From positions 1-64,000 of IMG/VR virus record IMGVR_UViG_3300019752_000004: a DNA stretch of 64,000 bases. One strand, 5' to 3'. Below the pieces are notes generated by a model. The model worked only from the letters and a program-made list of their open reading frames with translations. It was not told the DNA's origin and did not search any database. A program made the position numbers and the translations under genes. Every line of letters starts with the position of its first letter. Position 1 is the first letter of the stretch. Of the stretch, positions 24,711 through 33,006 are shown piece by piece. Source of the stretch: a virus.

Positions 24711-25187
24711 ATGATTGAAATTTATACCGATGGTAGTGGGAACAACACCACAGACAGAAGAGGCGGTTGGGCATACGTAATCTTACATGAACATCATAAA
24801 TTCATTAGATATGGTCATATACCACCACCAACAACTAACAACATTGCTGAGATGATGGCGGCGTTCAACGCTATGAAAGCATGTTCCAAAATTAAGGATA
24901 AGAAGATTAGAATTTATTCTGATTCTAATTATTGTGTACAGGGGTTAAAAACGTGGTCTGATAACTGGATCAAGAATAATTGGATGGGTTCAAACGGTCC
25001 TGTTAAAAACTGTGGACTTTGGAAACAGATGAAACCACTGTATGACTCATTTGATGATCTAGAAATATTTCATGTGAAAGGTCATGCTGGTAACAAGTAC
25101 AATGAACTTGCAGATGAGTACGCTGGCAATGGCACGAACGAAAAAATTGTAGAATCCCATGCAGGGTATGATGTGGCATACATATGA
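24711..25187 (+). CDS. Ribonuclease HI
   Basis: A 158-aa RNase HI. Catalytic DEDD is visible: IYTDGSG, NNIAEMMAA, IYSDSNYCV and NELADEYA, with the KGHAGN loop. It removes RNA primers at Okazaki fragments; T4 uses an unrelated FEN-type Rnh. Start ATG 24711 with AAGGAG; overlaps the gp55 gene by 4 nt. Confidence 0.95.
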   Translation: MIEIYTDGSGNNTTDRRGGWAYVILHEHHKFIRYGHIPPPTTNNIAEMMAAFNAMKACSKIKDKKIRIYSDSNYCVQGLKTWSDNWIKNNWMGSNGPVKNCGLWKQMKPLYDSFDDLEIFHVKGHAGNKYNELADEYAGNGTNEKIVESHAGYDVAYI

Positions 25188-25822
25188 AAATAGACAAATC
25201 CAAGATATCTAAATTAAACTTCGAAAAGAAAAAGAGAGTTGCGCAACCCCAACCAAAATTGAATCAGTATGTTGATAATGCACTGTTGTCATCAGAGCTT
25301 GAAAAATGGTTGGACGATAGGAAAAAATGTATTGAAAATGGGGATGACACACCACAGATGCCTGAATATGTAGGCAAGTGTATCATCCAGATTGCAAACA
25401 ACCTGAGCAAGAAAGGCAATTTCCGAGGATATACATATGCTGATGAAATGGTGAGTGACGGAATCCTGACTGTATGTAAATACATTCACAATTTTGATCC
25501 TCATGCCGTAACTAAATCTGGCAAAGCAAATGCATTTTCATACATCACAATGATTCTGTACAATGCATTTAAACAGCGCATCAACACTGAAAAGCGTCAA
25601 AATTATAACAAACAAAAGGCATTCCAGATGTGTGGTGGATTTTCTTCTATTGACGGGGAAGATTATTCTGTGGTAACACAACAATTAGAGTGTGCAGGTG
25701 TTGGTAAAGATTATCTTGATAGTATTAATGCATATGAAGAAGCACATAGACTTAAAAGAGAATCAAAACGTGTAAAGGTTGAAAAAAACTCTAAAGTAGG
25801 ATTGTTCAAGGATTTAAAATGA
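25184..25822 (+). CDS. 55: Late-transcription sigma factor (gp55-like)
   Basis: A 212-aa protein (T4 gp55: 185). NFRGYTYADEMVSDGIL and FSYITMILYNAFKQRI are sigma region 2-like segments that closely follow gp55; region 4 is absent as in T4. It directs RNA polymerase to TATAAATA-type late promoters, several of which are visible here. Coupled to RNase H by an ATGA overlap and to the next gene by 4 nt. Confidence 0.92.
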   Translation: MKIDKSKISKLNFEKKKRVAQPQPKLNQYVDNALLSSELEKWLDDRKKCIENGDDTPQMPEYVGKCIIQIANNLSKKGNFRGYTYADEMVSDGILTVCKYIHNFDPHAVTKSGKANAFSYITMILYNAFKQRINTEKRQNYNKQKAFQMCGGFSSIDGEDYSVVTQQLECAGVGKDYLDSINAYEEAHRLKRESKRVKVEKNSKVGLFKDLK

Positions 25823-26061
25823 AAAAATTAGTATTCGCTATTTTGTTGACTATGGTATGTACGTGTGCACATGCACAAGATTATGGTGTGTCATTCACAC
25901 TAAAAGACATTGCTAATGACAAGGTGTTATATTGTAAACAAGATCATATGTTTGTAATGGATAGTCGGGAACTTGGTAAAATGGATGTGACCTATCTTGA
26001 AGCAGATGACAACAGCACAGTCCATGATTGCCTTACACTCTTTAAATGGATTGAAGAATAA
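25819..26061 (+). CDS. Exported small protein (signal peptide)
   Basis: An 80-aa protein. The N-terminus MKKLVFAILLTMVCTCAHAQ is a classic Sec signal peptide with AHA cleavage site, leaving a mature domain of about 60 residues. Residues KVLYCKQDHMFVMDSRE and HDCLTLFKWIEE suggest a single disulfide. Periplasmic function unknown; could act in superinfection exclusion or envelope change, which is inference only. Confidence 0.75.
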   Translation: MKKLVFAILLTMVCTCAHAQDYGVSFTLKDIANDKVLYCKQDHMFVMDSRELGKMDVTYLEADDNSTVHDCLTLFKWIEE

Positions 26062-26960
26062 TGAGAAACTATATTCATGATGCGGTTGTTCGTGGGCTTA
26101 AAGATACTAAAGGACATCCATTGAATCCACCGTATGTGGCTGAACATGAAACTGTGTATCAGGTTTTGACTGGATCAACTGCATACGGAGTGTCTTCTGA
26201 TACATCTGATATGGATATCATTTCAATTTCCATGCCAGTGATTGAAGATATTATTCAGACACCAATTTTAGGATTTGACAGTACGCCAACATACTTTAAG
26301 ACTTGGCAACATCATCACATTCAAGACCCTGACAAACGAAAAGAATATGATTTCTCTGTTTACGGTCTTCCATTCTTTTTCAAACTTGCTAGTGAATGTA
26401 ATCCTAATATCATTGATTGTCTTTTTGTGCCTGATGAATATGTATTATATCATGATAAAATCGGTGAGATGATCCGTGCCAACAGACATCTGTTCTTATC
26501 AAAAGCTGCATACCCTAAATTCATTGGTTATAGCTGTAGTCAATATAAGAAATTGAAGAACGGAATGAAGAATGGACGAAAATCAGAATCAAGACAATCT
26601 GACATCAATGAACATGGATATGATTTAAAATTTGCATATCACACAGCAAGATTGTTAGAAGAAGGCATTCAGATTTTAAATGAAGGTGATCTCGATTTAC
26701 AGAAATCAAGAAAACTGTTAAAGTCTATTCGTAATGGTGACTGGGAATTCAAAGATTTTGATGAATATTACAACACTACCAAGAGTAGAATTAGTAAGGC
26801 TGTTGAAAATTCTGATTTGCCTGAGAAACCTAGAATGGGTAGAATTAGAAATCTACTGGTCGAATGTATCGAACACAGACACGGTGATATGAATACTGAA
26901 ACCAGTGCAGAAATATATAAAGAAAAATTAAAACAGATTTCATTAATTGTGAATAAATAA
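26061..26960 (+). CDS. Predicted nucleotidyltransferase (YcgL/COG3541 type)
   Basis: A 299-aa protein. LTGSTAYGVSSDTSDMDIIS near residue 36 has the GS-x(n)-D-x-D signature of minimal nucleotidyltransferases, followed by a helical C-terminal half (YSCSQYKKLK, HTARLLEEG). Homologues are common in large phages and of unknown substrate. Overlaps the upstream stop by 1 nt. Confidence 0.8.
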   Translation: MRNYIHDAVVRGLKDTKGHPLNPPYVAEHETVYQVLTGSTAYGVSSDTSDMDIISISMPVIEDIIQTPILGFDSTPTYFKTWQHHHIQDPDKRKEYDFSVYGLPFFFKLASECNPNIIDCLFVPDEYVLYHDKIGEMIRANRHLFLSKAAYPKFIGYSCSQYKKLKNGMKNGRKSESRQSDINEHGYDLKFAYHTARLLEEGIQILNEGDLDLQKSRKLLKSIRNGDWEFKDFDEYYNTTKSRISKAVENSDLPEKPRMGRIRNLLVECIEHRHGDMNTETSAEIYKEKLKQISLIVNK

Positions 26961-26973
26961 AAGGAATTTAATT

Positions 26974-28035
26974 TTGAGAATCTTAATTTTAGGGGATAAA
27001 CATATTGGATGTAGAGGTGGTAATAAAAGTTTTCTCACATTCGTGTATGAATATCTCAAACATATTGTAGAAGTTATTAGACATAATGATATTGATAGAG
27101 TCATTGTGTTAGGTGATATCATGGACAGAAGAAAATCAACAGATAACTTTGTGATTCATTTTGTAGTTCAGATTATCTCTAAGCTCATTGAATCGACTGG
27201 GGTTCGCTGGGATATCATTGTAGGTAACCATGACACGTATTATAAGAATAGAATTGATATCAATACGCCAGTGAATTTAATTCATGCTAATAACGTGCAT
27301 GTATATGATAAAATGTTTGAGGCAGAGGGATTAGTTTATATTCCTTGGTTGTGTGAATCTAATCTTGATTCATTGAATCGTATGGATGTAGATGGTAAAT
27401 ACGTTTTTGGTCATTTCGAATTTGCTGATTTCGCCATGTATCGTGGCACAATATCAAAGAGTGGATTGGAACCAAATCTATTTAAATATGCTAAACGTGT
27501 TTTCAGTGGTCACTATCATACCAGAAGTGAAAAAGGTAACATCACGTATGTTGGATCACCTTACTGGTTGACATGGCAGGATTATGGAGATGCTAGAGGA
27601 TATCATATTCTAGACACAGAAACAGGTGAATGTGATTTCACTAGGACCTCTGATATGTTCAACATGTTTGAATGTCTCGTATACAATTCTGATGATGCTG
27701 AGTTCATGAAAAATGCTGATGATCCTGAATGGATCGAAAACAGACTTAAAGATAAAATCTGTAAAATCGTTGTGGAAAAGCGTGATAGACCACGTAAATT
27801 TAAACAGTTTGCCCAGCTAGCAAAGAACGTTCAAGTCATTGATTTGATTTTTATCGATAAAACTGTTACAGATACAACTACATCTGAATTGTCTGAGGAA
27901 GAACTTAACACAGATACCATTTCAGTGTTTGGAAACTATCTTGATGAAACAGATGGTTATGATGAAACAGATAAGGCCCATATTATGAATAACATCAACG
28001 TATACTACAAAAAGGCTAGTGAAATCGATGTCTAA
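26974..28035 (+). CDS. 47: Recombination endonuclease subunit gp47 (Mre11/SbcD-like)
   Basis: A 353-aa metallophosphoesterase (T4: 339). Motifs in order: GDKHIGC, LGDIMDRR, VGNHDTYY and FSGHYHTRS. TTG start with AAGGAA upstream. Works with gp46 in DNA end resection for recombination-dependent replication and host DNA degradation. Overlaps gp46 by 8 nt. Confidence 0.95.
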   Translation: MRILILGDKHIGCRGGNKSFLTFVYEYLKHIVEVIRHNDIDRVIVLGDIMDRRKSTDNFVIHFVVQIISKLIESTGVRWDIIVGNHDTYYKNRIDINTPVNLIHANNVHVYDKMFEAEGLVYIPWLCESNLDSLNRMDVDGKYVFGHFEFADFAMYRGTISKSGLEPNLFKYAKRVFSGHYHTRSEKGNITYVGSPYWLTWQDYGDARGYHILDTETGECDFTRTSDMFNMFECLVYNSDDAEFMKNADDPEWIENRLKDKICKIVVEKRDRPRKFKQFAQLAKNVQVIDLIFIDKTVTDTTTSELSEEELNTDTISVFGNYLDETDGYDETDKAHIMNNINVYYKKASEIDV

Positions 28036-30148
28036 ATTAGAATTTATTGAAATCAGTGTACGCAATTTCAGGTCAGTTGGTAATATTCCAATGACTGTTA
28101 ATTACACTGAGAACGACACAACACTTGTTACCGCCACACAGAACGGTAGTGGTAAATCTACGCTCCTGCAACATGCACTGTATTTTGCACTCTTTGGCAA
28201 GCCATATGGTAAGAAGAGTAAAAAAGGTGGATTGGTTAACAGTCATAATAATAAAAACTGTGAAGTTGAACTTTATTTTAAAACTAAAGGCAAGTCCTAT
28301 AAAGTCATTCGTGGCATGAAACCGAATGTGTTTGATATATGGTGTGATGGAGAAAAACTTGATGAGCAAGCCAGTTCATCAAATCAACAGACAGCGTTGG
28401 AACAGATTACAGGTCTGACAGAAACTATGTTTGTCAATACAGTTGCACTTGGTAAAGATAAATTTGTACCATTTGTTGAAATGACTGCAGGTGACCGTAG
28501 AAAAATGGTTGAAGATATTCTTGATCTCACTGTCTTCACTCGTATGAATGAACTGGCTAAAGAAGATGTTAAATCTAAAATGAGTGAATGTGAATCTTTG
28601 AAAAGGGATGCAGAGGATAAAAAGGCTCATATTTCGATTCTAACGAATTCTAAGGCCGATAATGAATCTACTATCCAGATGATGATTAAAACACGGGAGA
28701 ACCGAACTACAGACGTTTTAAAGACCATCTCAGAGTATGAATCAGAACTACAAGACTATGATTTTGAATCCAATGAAGCAGAACTGCAAAAATTGAATGA
28801 TGAAATCAAAGAAGTTGATTTACAGATTCAGCTTGGATTTAGTTATATCAAAAACAGTGAGAATCAACAGGCTCGAAAAACTGAATTGAATCTATTGCAG
28901 ACCACACTCACAGAAGCCGAATCTGAAATGACAGAATATTATTCTGAATATTTGGAAAATTCTGTAGATAATTTTGAAGAACGAATCAAACTCAAATCTA
29001 TTATGAATGATGGATTTGACAACCTTCGTACGATGCAAAATGAATTGAGTTCAAAGAAGGCAGAATTATCAAGGGTTGAACGCGAATACGAGGCACAGCT
29101 AGCTATTGATACATGTGACAAGTGTGGACAGAAAATCAGTAGCACTATTATCACTGATATCAAAACAAAATATGATTCAATCATTGATGAATTGAAAACC
29201 GACATTCATAATCTATCATCAACAACAGTTGATATGGAAATGAAATCAGGTGAAAATGAATCCAAGTACAATGAAATCAATGAACTTGAAAAAACTAGGC
29301 TTGAACACGTGGCAAAGTACGAGAGTCTAGTTTCAAATGTAGATAGTATTAAAAATAAATTGGTCAATTGCCAGAGAGATATTGATTCCATCGGTGAAAT
29401 TGAAGGTCAAACAGAGTATGAAATCATCGACGAACTGAATAATGTTCGGAATTTGAAAACAAGTCATTCGAAATCCCTGTATACAACTTTTGAAAAACAG
29501 AACAATGTTCGGAAATCTTTAGATACGGCTAAAAACGAATACAATAGACTTTGTGAACCAGATGATACAATTTCCAAGATTCAGAATGACGTTGAATCCA
29601 CTACAAACAAGATCAAAGATTGTGAAACCAATCTGATTGAAATCAATAAACGGTATGATGAAACACTGAATGAACTTAAATACTGTAATATGACGCTGAA
29701 ACTGTTGTCCGACACAGAAGTCAAGGCTCAAATCATTGAACAGTATATCCCATTCATCAATGCTAAAATTAATGACACCCTGATTAAGATGAATATGTAT
29801 GTTGATTTCAGCATGGATATGACATTTAATATTGAATTAAAAGACCCTACTCGAAAGAATCAGACCCTGTTTGATTTGTCTAGTGGACAGAAGGCTAAAA
29901 TCAATATTGCAATTCTCATGGCGTTTCGTGAGGTTGCCAGACTTAAATCAAGTACTGATTGTAACATTCTGATCCTAGATGAAATTCTTGAACCACTTGC
30001 ACAGGATAGTGTTGCTGATTGTGTTGAAGCTTTGAAAACAGACGATATTAAATTGTGGGTTATTTCACAGCGTCATGATGAATTTGCAGAGTATTTTGAT
30101 AAGGTTAAACGTTACAAACTTGTAAATGATTTTACTACGGAGTTCTAA
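28028..30148 (+). CDS. 46: Recombination endonuclease subunit gp46 (Rad50/SbcC-like)
   Basis: A 706-aa SMC-like ATPase, longer than T4 gp46 (560). Walker A is QNGSGKST near residue 43, the zinc hook is TCDKCGQK in the centre of long coiled coils, the signature is DLSSGQKAK and Walker B is NILILDEILE. Start ATG 28028 preferred over the upstream in-frame GTG. Partner of gp47. Confidence 0.95.
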   Translation: MSKLEFIEISVRNFRSVGNIPMTVNYTENDTTLVTATQNGSGKSTLLQHALYFALFGKPYGKKSKKGGLVNSHNNKNCEVELYFKTKGKSYKVIRGMKPNVFDIWCDGEKLDEQASSSNQQTALEQITGLTETMFVNTVALGKDKFVPFVEMTAGDRRKMVEDILDLTVFTRMNELAKEDVKSKMSECESLKRDAEDKKAHISILTNSKADNESTIQMMIKTRENRTTDVLKTISEYESELQDYDFESNEAELQKLNDEIKEVDLQIQLGFSYIKNSENQQARKTELNLLQTTLTEAESEMTEYYSEYLENSVDNFEERIKLKSIMNDGFDNLRTMQNELSSKKAELSRVEREYEAQLAIDTCDKCGQKISSTIITDIKTKYDSIIDELKTDIHNLSSTTVDMEMKSGENESKYNEINELEKTRLEHVAKYESLVSNVDSIKNKLVNCQRDIDSIGEIEGQTEYEIIDELNNVRNLKTSHSKSLYTTFEKQNNVRKSLDTAKNEYNRLCEPDDTISKIQNDVESTTNKIKDCETNLIEINKRYDETLNELKYCNMTLKLLSDTEVKAQIIEQYIPFINAKINDTLIKMNMYVDFSMDMTFNIELKDPTRKNQTLFDLSSGQKAKINIAILMAFREVARLKSSTDCNILILDEILEPLAQDSVADCVEALKTDDIKLWVISQRHDEFAEYFDKVKRYKLVNDFTTEF

Positions 30149-30435
30149 TGAAATTAAATGAAATGTGTAGGGCCGAACAGCTTAATCTAGTTATTATTAT
30201 AATTTTGATTGTAATTTTTAGTTATCAGGTGTATATGAATTATACTGGATTGGTTCCAGTTGCGTACCATGAAAAGGTTGTTGGTGAATTGCAAAGTGAC
30301 ATAAACCATCTAAAGATTCAGGAACAACAACATGCTGTACGTATGCGTATGATGTATGAACGTGATCGTTCAATTTATGATGAAATGGGTTTTTCTAAAG
30401 CACCTTCACATACAGATGGTGTAAAGTTGGATTAA
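30148..30435 (+). CDS. Single-pass membrane protein with periplasmic helix (i-spanin-like?)
   Basis: A 95-aa protein. A TM segment at residues 13-30 is followed by a charged helical segment (ELQSDINHLKIQEQQH). It overlaps gp46 by 1 nt and is followed by a TM-anchored transglycosylase-like protein and a lipoprotein. The topology is that of an inner-membrane spanin. Function inferred from context only. Confidence 0.55.
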   Translation: MKLNEMCRAEQLNLVIIIILIVIFSYQVYMNYTGLVPVAYHEKVVGELQSDINHLKIQEQQHAVRMRMMYERDRSIYDEMGFSKAPSHTDGVKLD

Positions 30436-30436
30436 A

Positions 30437-31120
30437 ATGAAAATTAAAATTGGTATGATTCTAGGTTGTGTAGTATTGTGTATATCACTCTTCATGAATG
30501 GATATCAGTATTTTAAAACTGGTTCACAATTTGAAAGTTTTAATGAATCTGTCATGGAATATGAAAAACAGCTTAATGTGTCTAATGAAATAATTCTTGA
30601 ATTGAATCATGTGCTGAACACTCATAATTCACACAGATTTATGTGGTTTGGTGGGGAGTCAATGGACGCTGAATATTTAAAATTAAGAGTCCAGAGAGTC
30701 ATGAATGAATTGGGTGTATATGATTCTGATTTCATGTATCTGATTCTAGGAACCGTTTCAACTGAATCTGATCTAGGATATAATATTGAGACTAAAAATG
30801 ATTTGGGTTCATTCATGGTAAACCGAAATACATTACAGGATATGTATGATGTGTTTTTCAAAAAGAACCCTAATTATAAAAAAGTAGTTGACAGTTATAG
30901 AACACCTCGTGTAAGTAGAGAATTCGATGCACGTTATAATGTTGATTATGGTATAGGTTTATCTATCTGTTATTATCTGTATAGAGGTGTTGATGGTGAA
31001 ACTGATCTATCCACACTGGAAAAACGTGCTGATGTATGGAAGAAAGAATATAACAGTCATTTGGGTGCAGGTCATCCAAAACATTTTAAGAAAAAATATA
31101 CTTTGTATTATGGCGACTAA
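30437..31120 (+). CDS. TM-anchored putative muralytic enzyme
   Basis: A 227-aa protein. An N-terminal signal-anchor (residues 4-22), coiled segment, then from residue 75 a helical domain with YLILGTVSTESDLGY, which resembles the catalytic Glu segment of lysozyme/transglycosylase folds, and KNDLGSFMVNRNTLQDMY behind it. The anchor could be a SAR-type signal. Enzyme identity is uncertain. Confidence 0.5.
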   Translation: MKIKIGMILGCVVLCISLFMNGYQYFKTGSQFESFNESVMEYEKQLNVSNEIILELNHVLNTHNSHRFMWFGGESMDAEYLKLRVQRVMNELGVYDSDFMYLILGTVSTESDLGYNIETKNDLGSFMVNRNTLQDMYDVFFKKNPNYKKVVDSYRTPRVSREFDARYNVDYGIGLSICYYLYRGVDGETDLSTLEKRADVWKKEYNSHLGAGHPKHFKKKYTLYYGD

Positions 31121-31157
31121 GAGAAAATATATTTTCACATTTTAAAGGAGAATGATA

Positions 31158-31457
31158 ATGAGGTATCTGATTTTGTGTGTGATTCTACTGTCGATGACTG
31201 CATGTGCATCTGTTGATAAAGTTGGTCACATTGGAAAATGGGAAGTTCATAAGGTTGCTACTGTAGGTGTGATTGAGAATAGTGCCACTAGCCTTGTAGC
31301 ATATGATAACGCCAGTGGATCACTTGTACCGCTTCATGTCACATCTGGTGACAGTGTTGCGGGTAATCTGGTGAAAGCTGGTGCTGTAGTTGGTGGTGCT
31401 GCTATTATGAGTAATGCACTTTCTGATATGGAAATGAACGCAGTCATCAAACCTTAG
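31158..31457 (+). CDS. Small lipoprotein
   Basis: Start ATG 31158 with AGGAG seven bases upstream. MRYLILCVILLSMTACAS carries a lipobox (M-T-A-C), so the mature protein starts at Cys16 and is about 83 residues. It is Gly/Ala/Val-rich with a hydrophobic stretch (VKAGAVVGGAAIM). May be the outer-membrane partner of the TM protein at 30148 (spanin pair) or a superinfection-exclusion lipoprotein. Confidence 0.7.
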   Translation: MRYLILCVILLSMTACASVDKVGHIGKWEVHKVATVGVIENSATSLVAYDNASGSLVPLHVTSGDSVAGNLVKAGAVVGGAAIMSNALSDMEMNAVIKP

Positions 31458-31462
31458 AATTT

Positions 31463-31496
31463 ATGTGGGTGTATGATTACGATTGTACACCCACAT
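31463..31496 (+). terminator. Stem-loop, probable terminator
   Basis: ATGTGGGTGTA (31463-31473) pairs with TACACCCACAT (31486-31496) around a 12-nt loop, just after the lipoprotein stop. There is no T-run, so termination may be weak. Confidence 0.6.
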
Positions 31497-31505
31497 GGAG
31501 TGTGA

Positions 31506-31718
31506 ATGAAAATACTTGAAAATATCATTTGTCACCTTGGAATCCACAAATGGAAACGTGTCGATAAATTTGGACGACAGCGGTGTGAATATTGTGGTTT
31601 AAATCGTGAATGGGAAGATTTTGTATATTATTACTGGTGGAGTGGTGGAAATGCATGGTTTGGCGATTCATTCCAGAATGGTAAAAAATATAAAGATGGT
31701 GGCGAAAATGGAAATTAA
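31506..31718 (+). CDS. Small zinc-finger protein (DUF1660-like)
   Basis: A 70-aa protein. CHLGIHKW followed by RQRCEYCGLNREW gives the C-x4-H-x-W ... C-x2-C pattern of small prophage zinc-binding proteins. The rest is Trp/Tyr/Gly-rich (YYYWWSGGNAWFG). Function unknown. Confidence 0.65.
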   Translation: MKILENIICHLGIHKWKRVDKFGRQRCEYCGLNREWEDFVYYYWWSGGNAWFGDSFQNGKKYKDGGENGN

Positions 31719-32055
31719 AGAACAATGGAAATTAGACTTTCTCTCATTTTTAGGTGATAAACTTGATCTTCGAGAAATGGTATCATGGGATTCTAATTTT
31801 AATTTTCACGTAGCTAGCTCTGATATGTGTGTATTGTGTGCAACTGTGGTTGAAAATATTGAAAACGAAGATGATTTTGAATTATTCATGCAATGCTTTC
31901 AAGACATTGTAAAATATGATGAAGATTATGAGTATGACACATGCAATCTATATGTTTGTCGTAAAAATGAAATGTCTTCTGAGAAGATTGATATGGGAAA
32001 ATATCCAGAATGGTTAGTAAAGTTATTCAAGGAATGTAACAATGAAAAAATTTAA
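31708..32055 (+). CDS. Hypothetical 115-aa protein
   Basis: ATG 31708 overlaps the previous gene's end, with GGTGGCG-type weak ribosome site; the frame is open further 5' inside the zinc-finger gene. MEIKEQWKLDFLSFLGDKLD onward is acidic with scattered cysteines. Overlaps the next gene by 14 nt. No family recognised. Confidence 0.6.
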   Translation: MEIKEQWKLDFLSFLGDKLDLREMVSWDSNFNFHVASSDMCVLCATVVENIENEDDFELFMQCFQDIVKYDEDYEYDTCNLYVCRKNEMSSEKIDMGKYPEWLVKLFKECNNEKI

Positions 32056-32266
32056 ATACGATGGCGTTATGTTGTTCCTAGTACCAACAGGTAAACCCCC
32101 ATGTGAGGGTTGTATTTTTGAGCGTAAAGTTCCATGTCCTAGTGATGTGTGTAATGACCCTGATAATCTATATCATGGCATCCGTTGTGTGTTCAGAACA
32201 ACACCATTTATAGAATATTTTGATGAAGAATTGTTTGAAGAGGTTGGAGATATTGATGAAGACTAA
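32042..32266 (+). CDS. Small Cys-rich protein, paralogue of 37022-37231
   Basis: A 74-aa protein. Starts MKKFKYDGVMLFLV; CEGCIF and several further cysteines suggest a metal or disulfide site; ends ELFEEVGDIDED. The same opening (K-Y-D-G-V-x-L-x-L-V), CxxC and acidic end are found in the 69-aa protein at 37022. Overlaps neighbours on both sides. Confidence 0.65.
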   Translation: MKKFKYDGVMLFLVPTGKPPCEGCIFERKVPCPSDVCNDPDNLYHGIRCVFRTTPFIEYFDEELFEEVGDIDED

Positions 32267-32591
32267 AAATGAACAAATTCTAGACAATCTCATGAAAATT
32301 GTGTTAAATATAAATCACCTTAAAAAGTCTCTAGATAATATAACATTGGATATTGAGGAATCCATAAAAAATGTAGAAAATGTACAAAAAACATTATCTC
32401 ATATTGACATGCGTGCTAAGACAATGGCTCAAGACTTAGATATGATTGGTGATCAAAACGTAGATATGATTGAATGTAAAATTATGGAACTTAATGATAC
32501 ATTAGATAGTTTCAGTTGTAATATCGACAATATACCATTAGGTGTGGGCAACTACGATAGTAGCAGAAAAGAACGACCATATAGGAGATAG
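32256..32591 (+). CDS. Hypothetical coiled-coil protein, 111 aa
   Basis: Start ATG 32256 (GGAG 8 nt upstream), inside the end of the previous gene. Residues 10-70 have heptad spacing (NHLKKSLDNITLDIEES). Basic C-terminus ending RKERPYRR. Function unknown. Confidence 0.6.
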   Translation: MKTKNEQILDNLMKIVLNINHLKKSLDNITLDIEESIKNVENVQKTLSHIDMRAKTMAQDLDMIGDQNVDMIECKIMELNDTLDSFSCNIDNIPLGVGNYDSSRKERPYRR

Positions 32592-32593
32592 TG

Positions 32594-32695
32594 ATGAAGA
32601 AAACTAAAATAGAATGGAAATATCCACCAAAGGATATGCCGACATTAGGTCAATCAGTTAGATTTAAAATCGTGTGGTGTGAACATGATGAATAA
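32594..32695 (+). CDS. Very small hypothetical protein, 33 aa
   Basis: MKKTKIEWKYPPKDMPTLGQ opens a 33-codon ORF with an excellent AGGAG site 5-6 nt ahead and placed 2 nt after the previous stop. It overlaps the start of the next gene by 11 nt. Spacing and ribosome site support translation; function unknown. Confidence 0.5.
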   Translation: MKKTKIEWKYPPKDMPTLGQSVRFKIVWCEHDE

Positions 32696-32870
32696 ACAAA
32701 TTCTAGTCATTGGTGATAATCGATACACCAATCTTTCAATTATTGAAGAAATTGGTGCTGTTTATAAATTGCCAGAACAACCTGAGCAAATTATTGACAA
32801 AGGGGTATTATCCTCATATGGTCCAAGAAAACACAGGAAATGGCCCGTACCTAACAAGAAAGACAGATAG
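32685..32870 (+). CDS. Hypothetical 61-62-aa protein
   Basis: Begins MMNKQILVIGDNRYTNLSII, so either of the adjacent ATGs (32685, 32688) may be used. Basic C-terminus (YGPRKHRKWPVPNKKDR). Overlaps the 33-aa gene. The start resembles a Rossmann beta-strand but is too short to call. Confidence 0.5.
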   Translation: MMNKQILVIGDNRYTNLSIIEEIGAVYKLPEQPEQIIDKGVLSSYGPRKHRKWPVPNKKDR

Positions 32871-32899
32871 AATTATAAAGTTAAACATGATGAAGAATA

Positions 32900-33004
32900 A
32901 TGCTTGACAAACCATGCCAAACTTGTGTATATGATGATCTCAATTGTGACAGTGGACGATGCAATAGTTGCATCAATGAACAACATTATAAACAGAGGAA
33001 ATAA
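32900..33004 (+). CDS. Very small Cys-rich protein, 34 aa
   Basis: MLDKPCQTCVYDDLNC and GRCNSCIN give five cysteines in two CxxC pairs, a compact zinc knuckle. Ends 2 nt before the start of the 687-aa gene, and its last codons (CAGAGGAAATAA) supply that gene's ribosome site. Weak upstream ribosome site (GAAGAATA). Confidence 0.5.
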   Translation: MLDKPCQTCVYDDLNCDSGRCNSCINEQHYKQRK

Positions 33005-33006
33005 GA

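Noticed and set aside
32710-32907. Alternative 65-codon frame
   Set aside because: Overlaps the better-supported gene at 32685-32870 and lacks a ribosome site.
32904-32934. TTGACA followed by TATATG
   Set aside because: Spacer is 18 bp and the sequence codes for the 34-aa Cys-rich protein; too weak to call.
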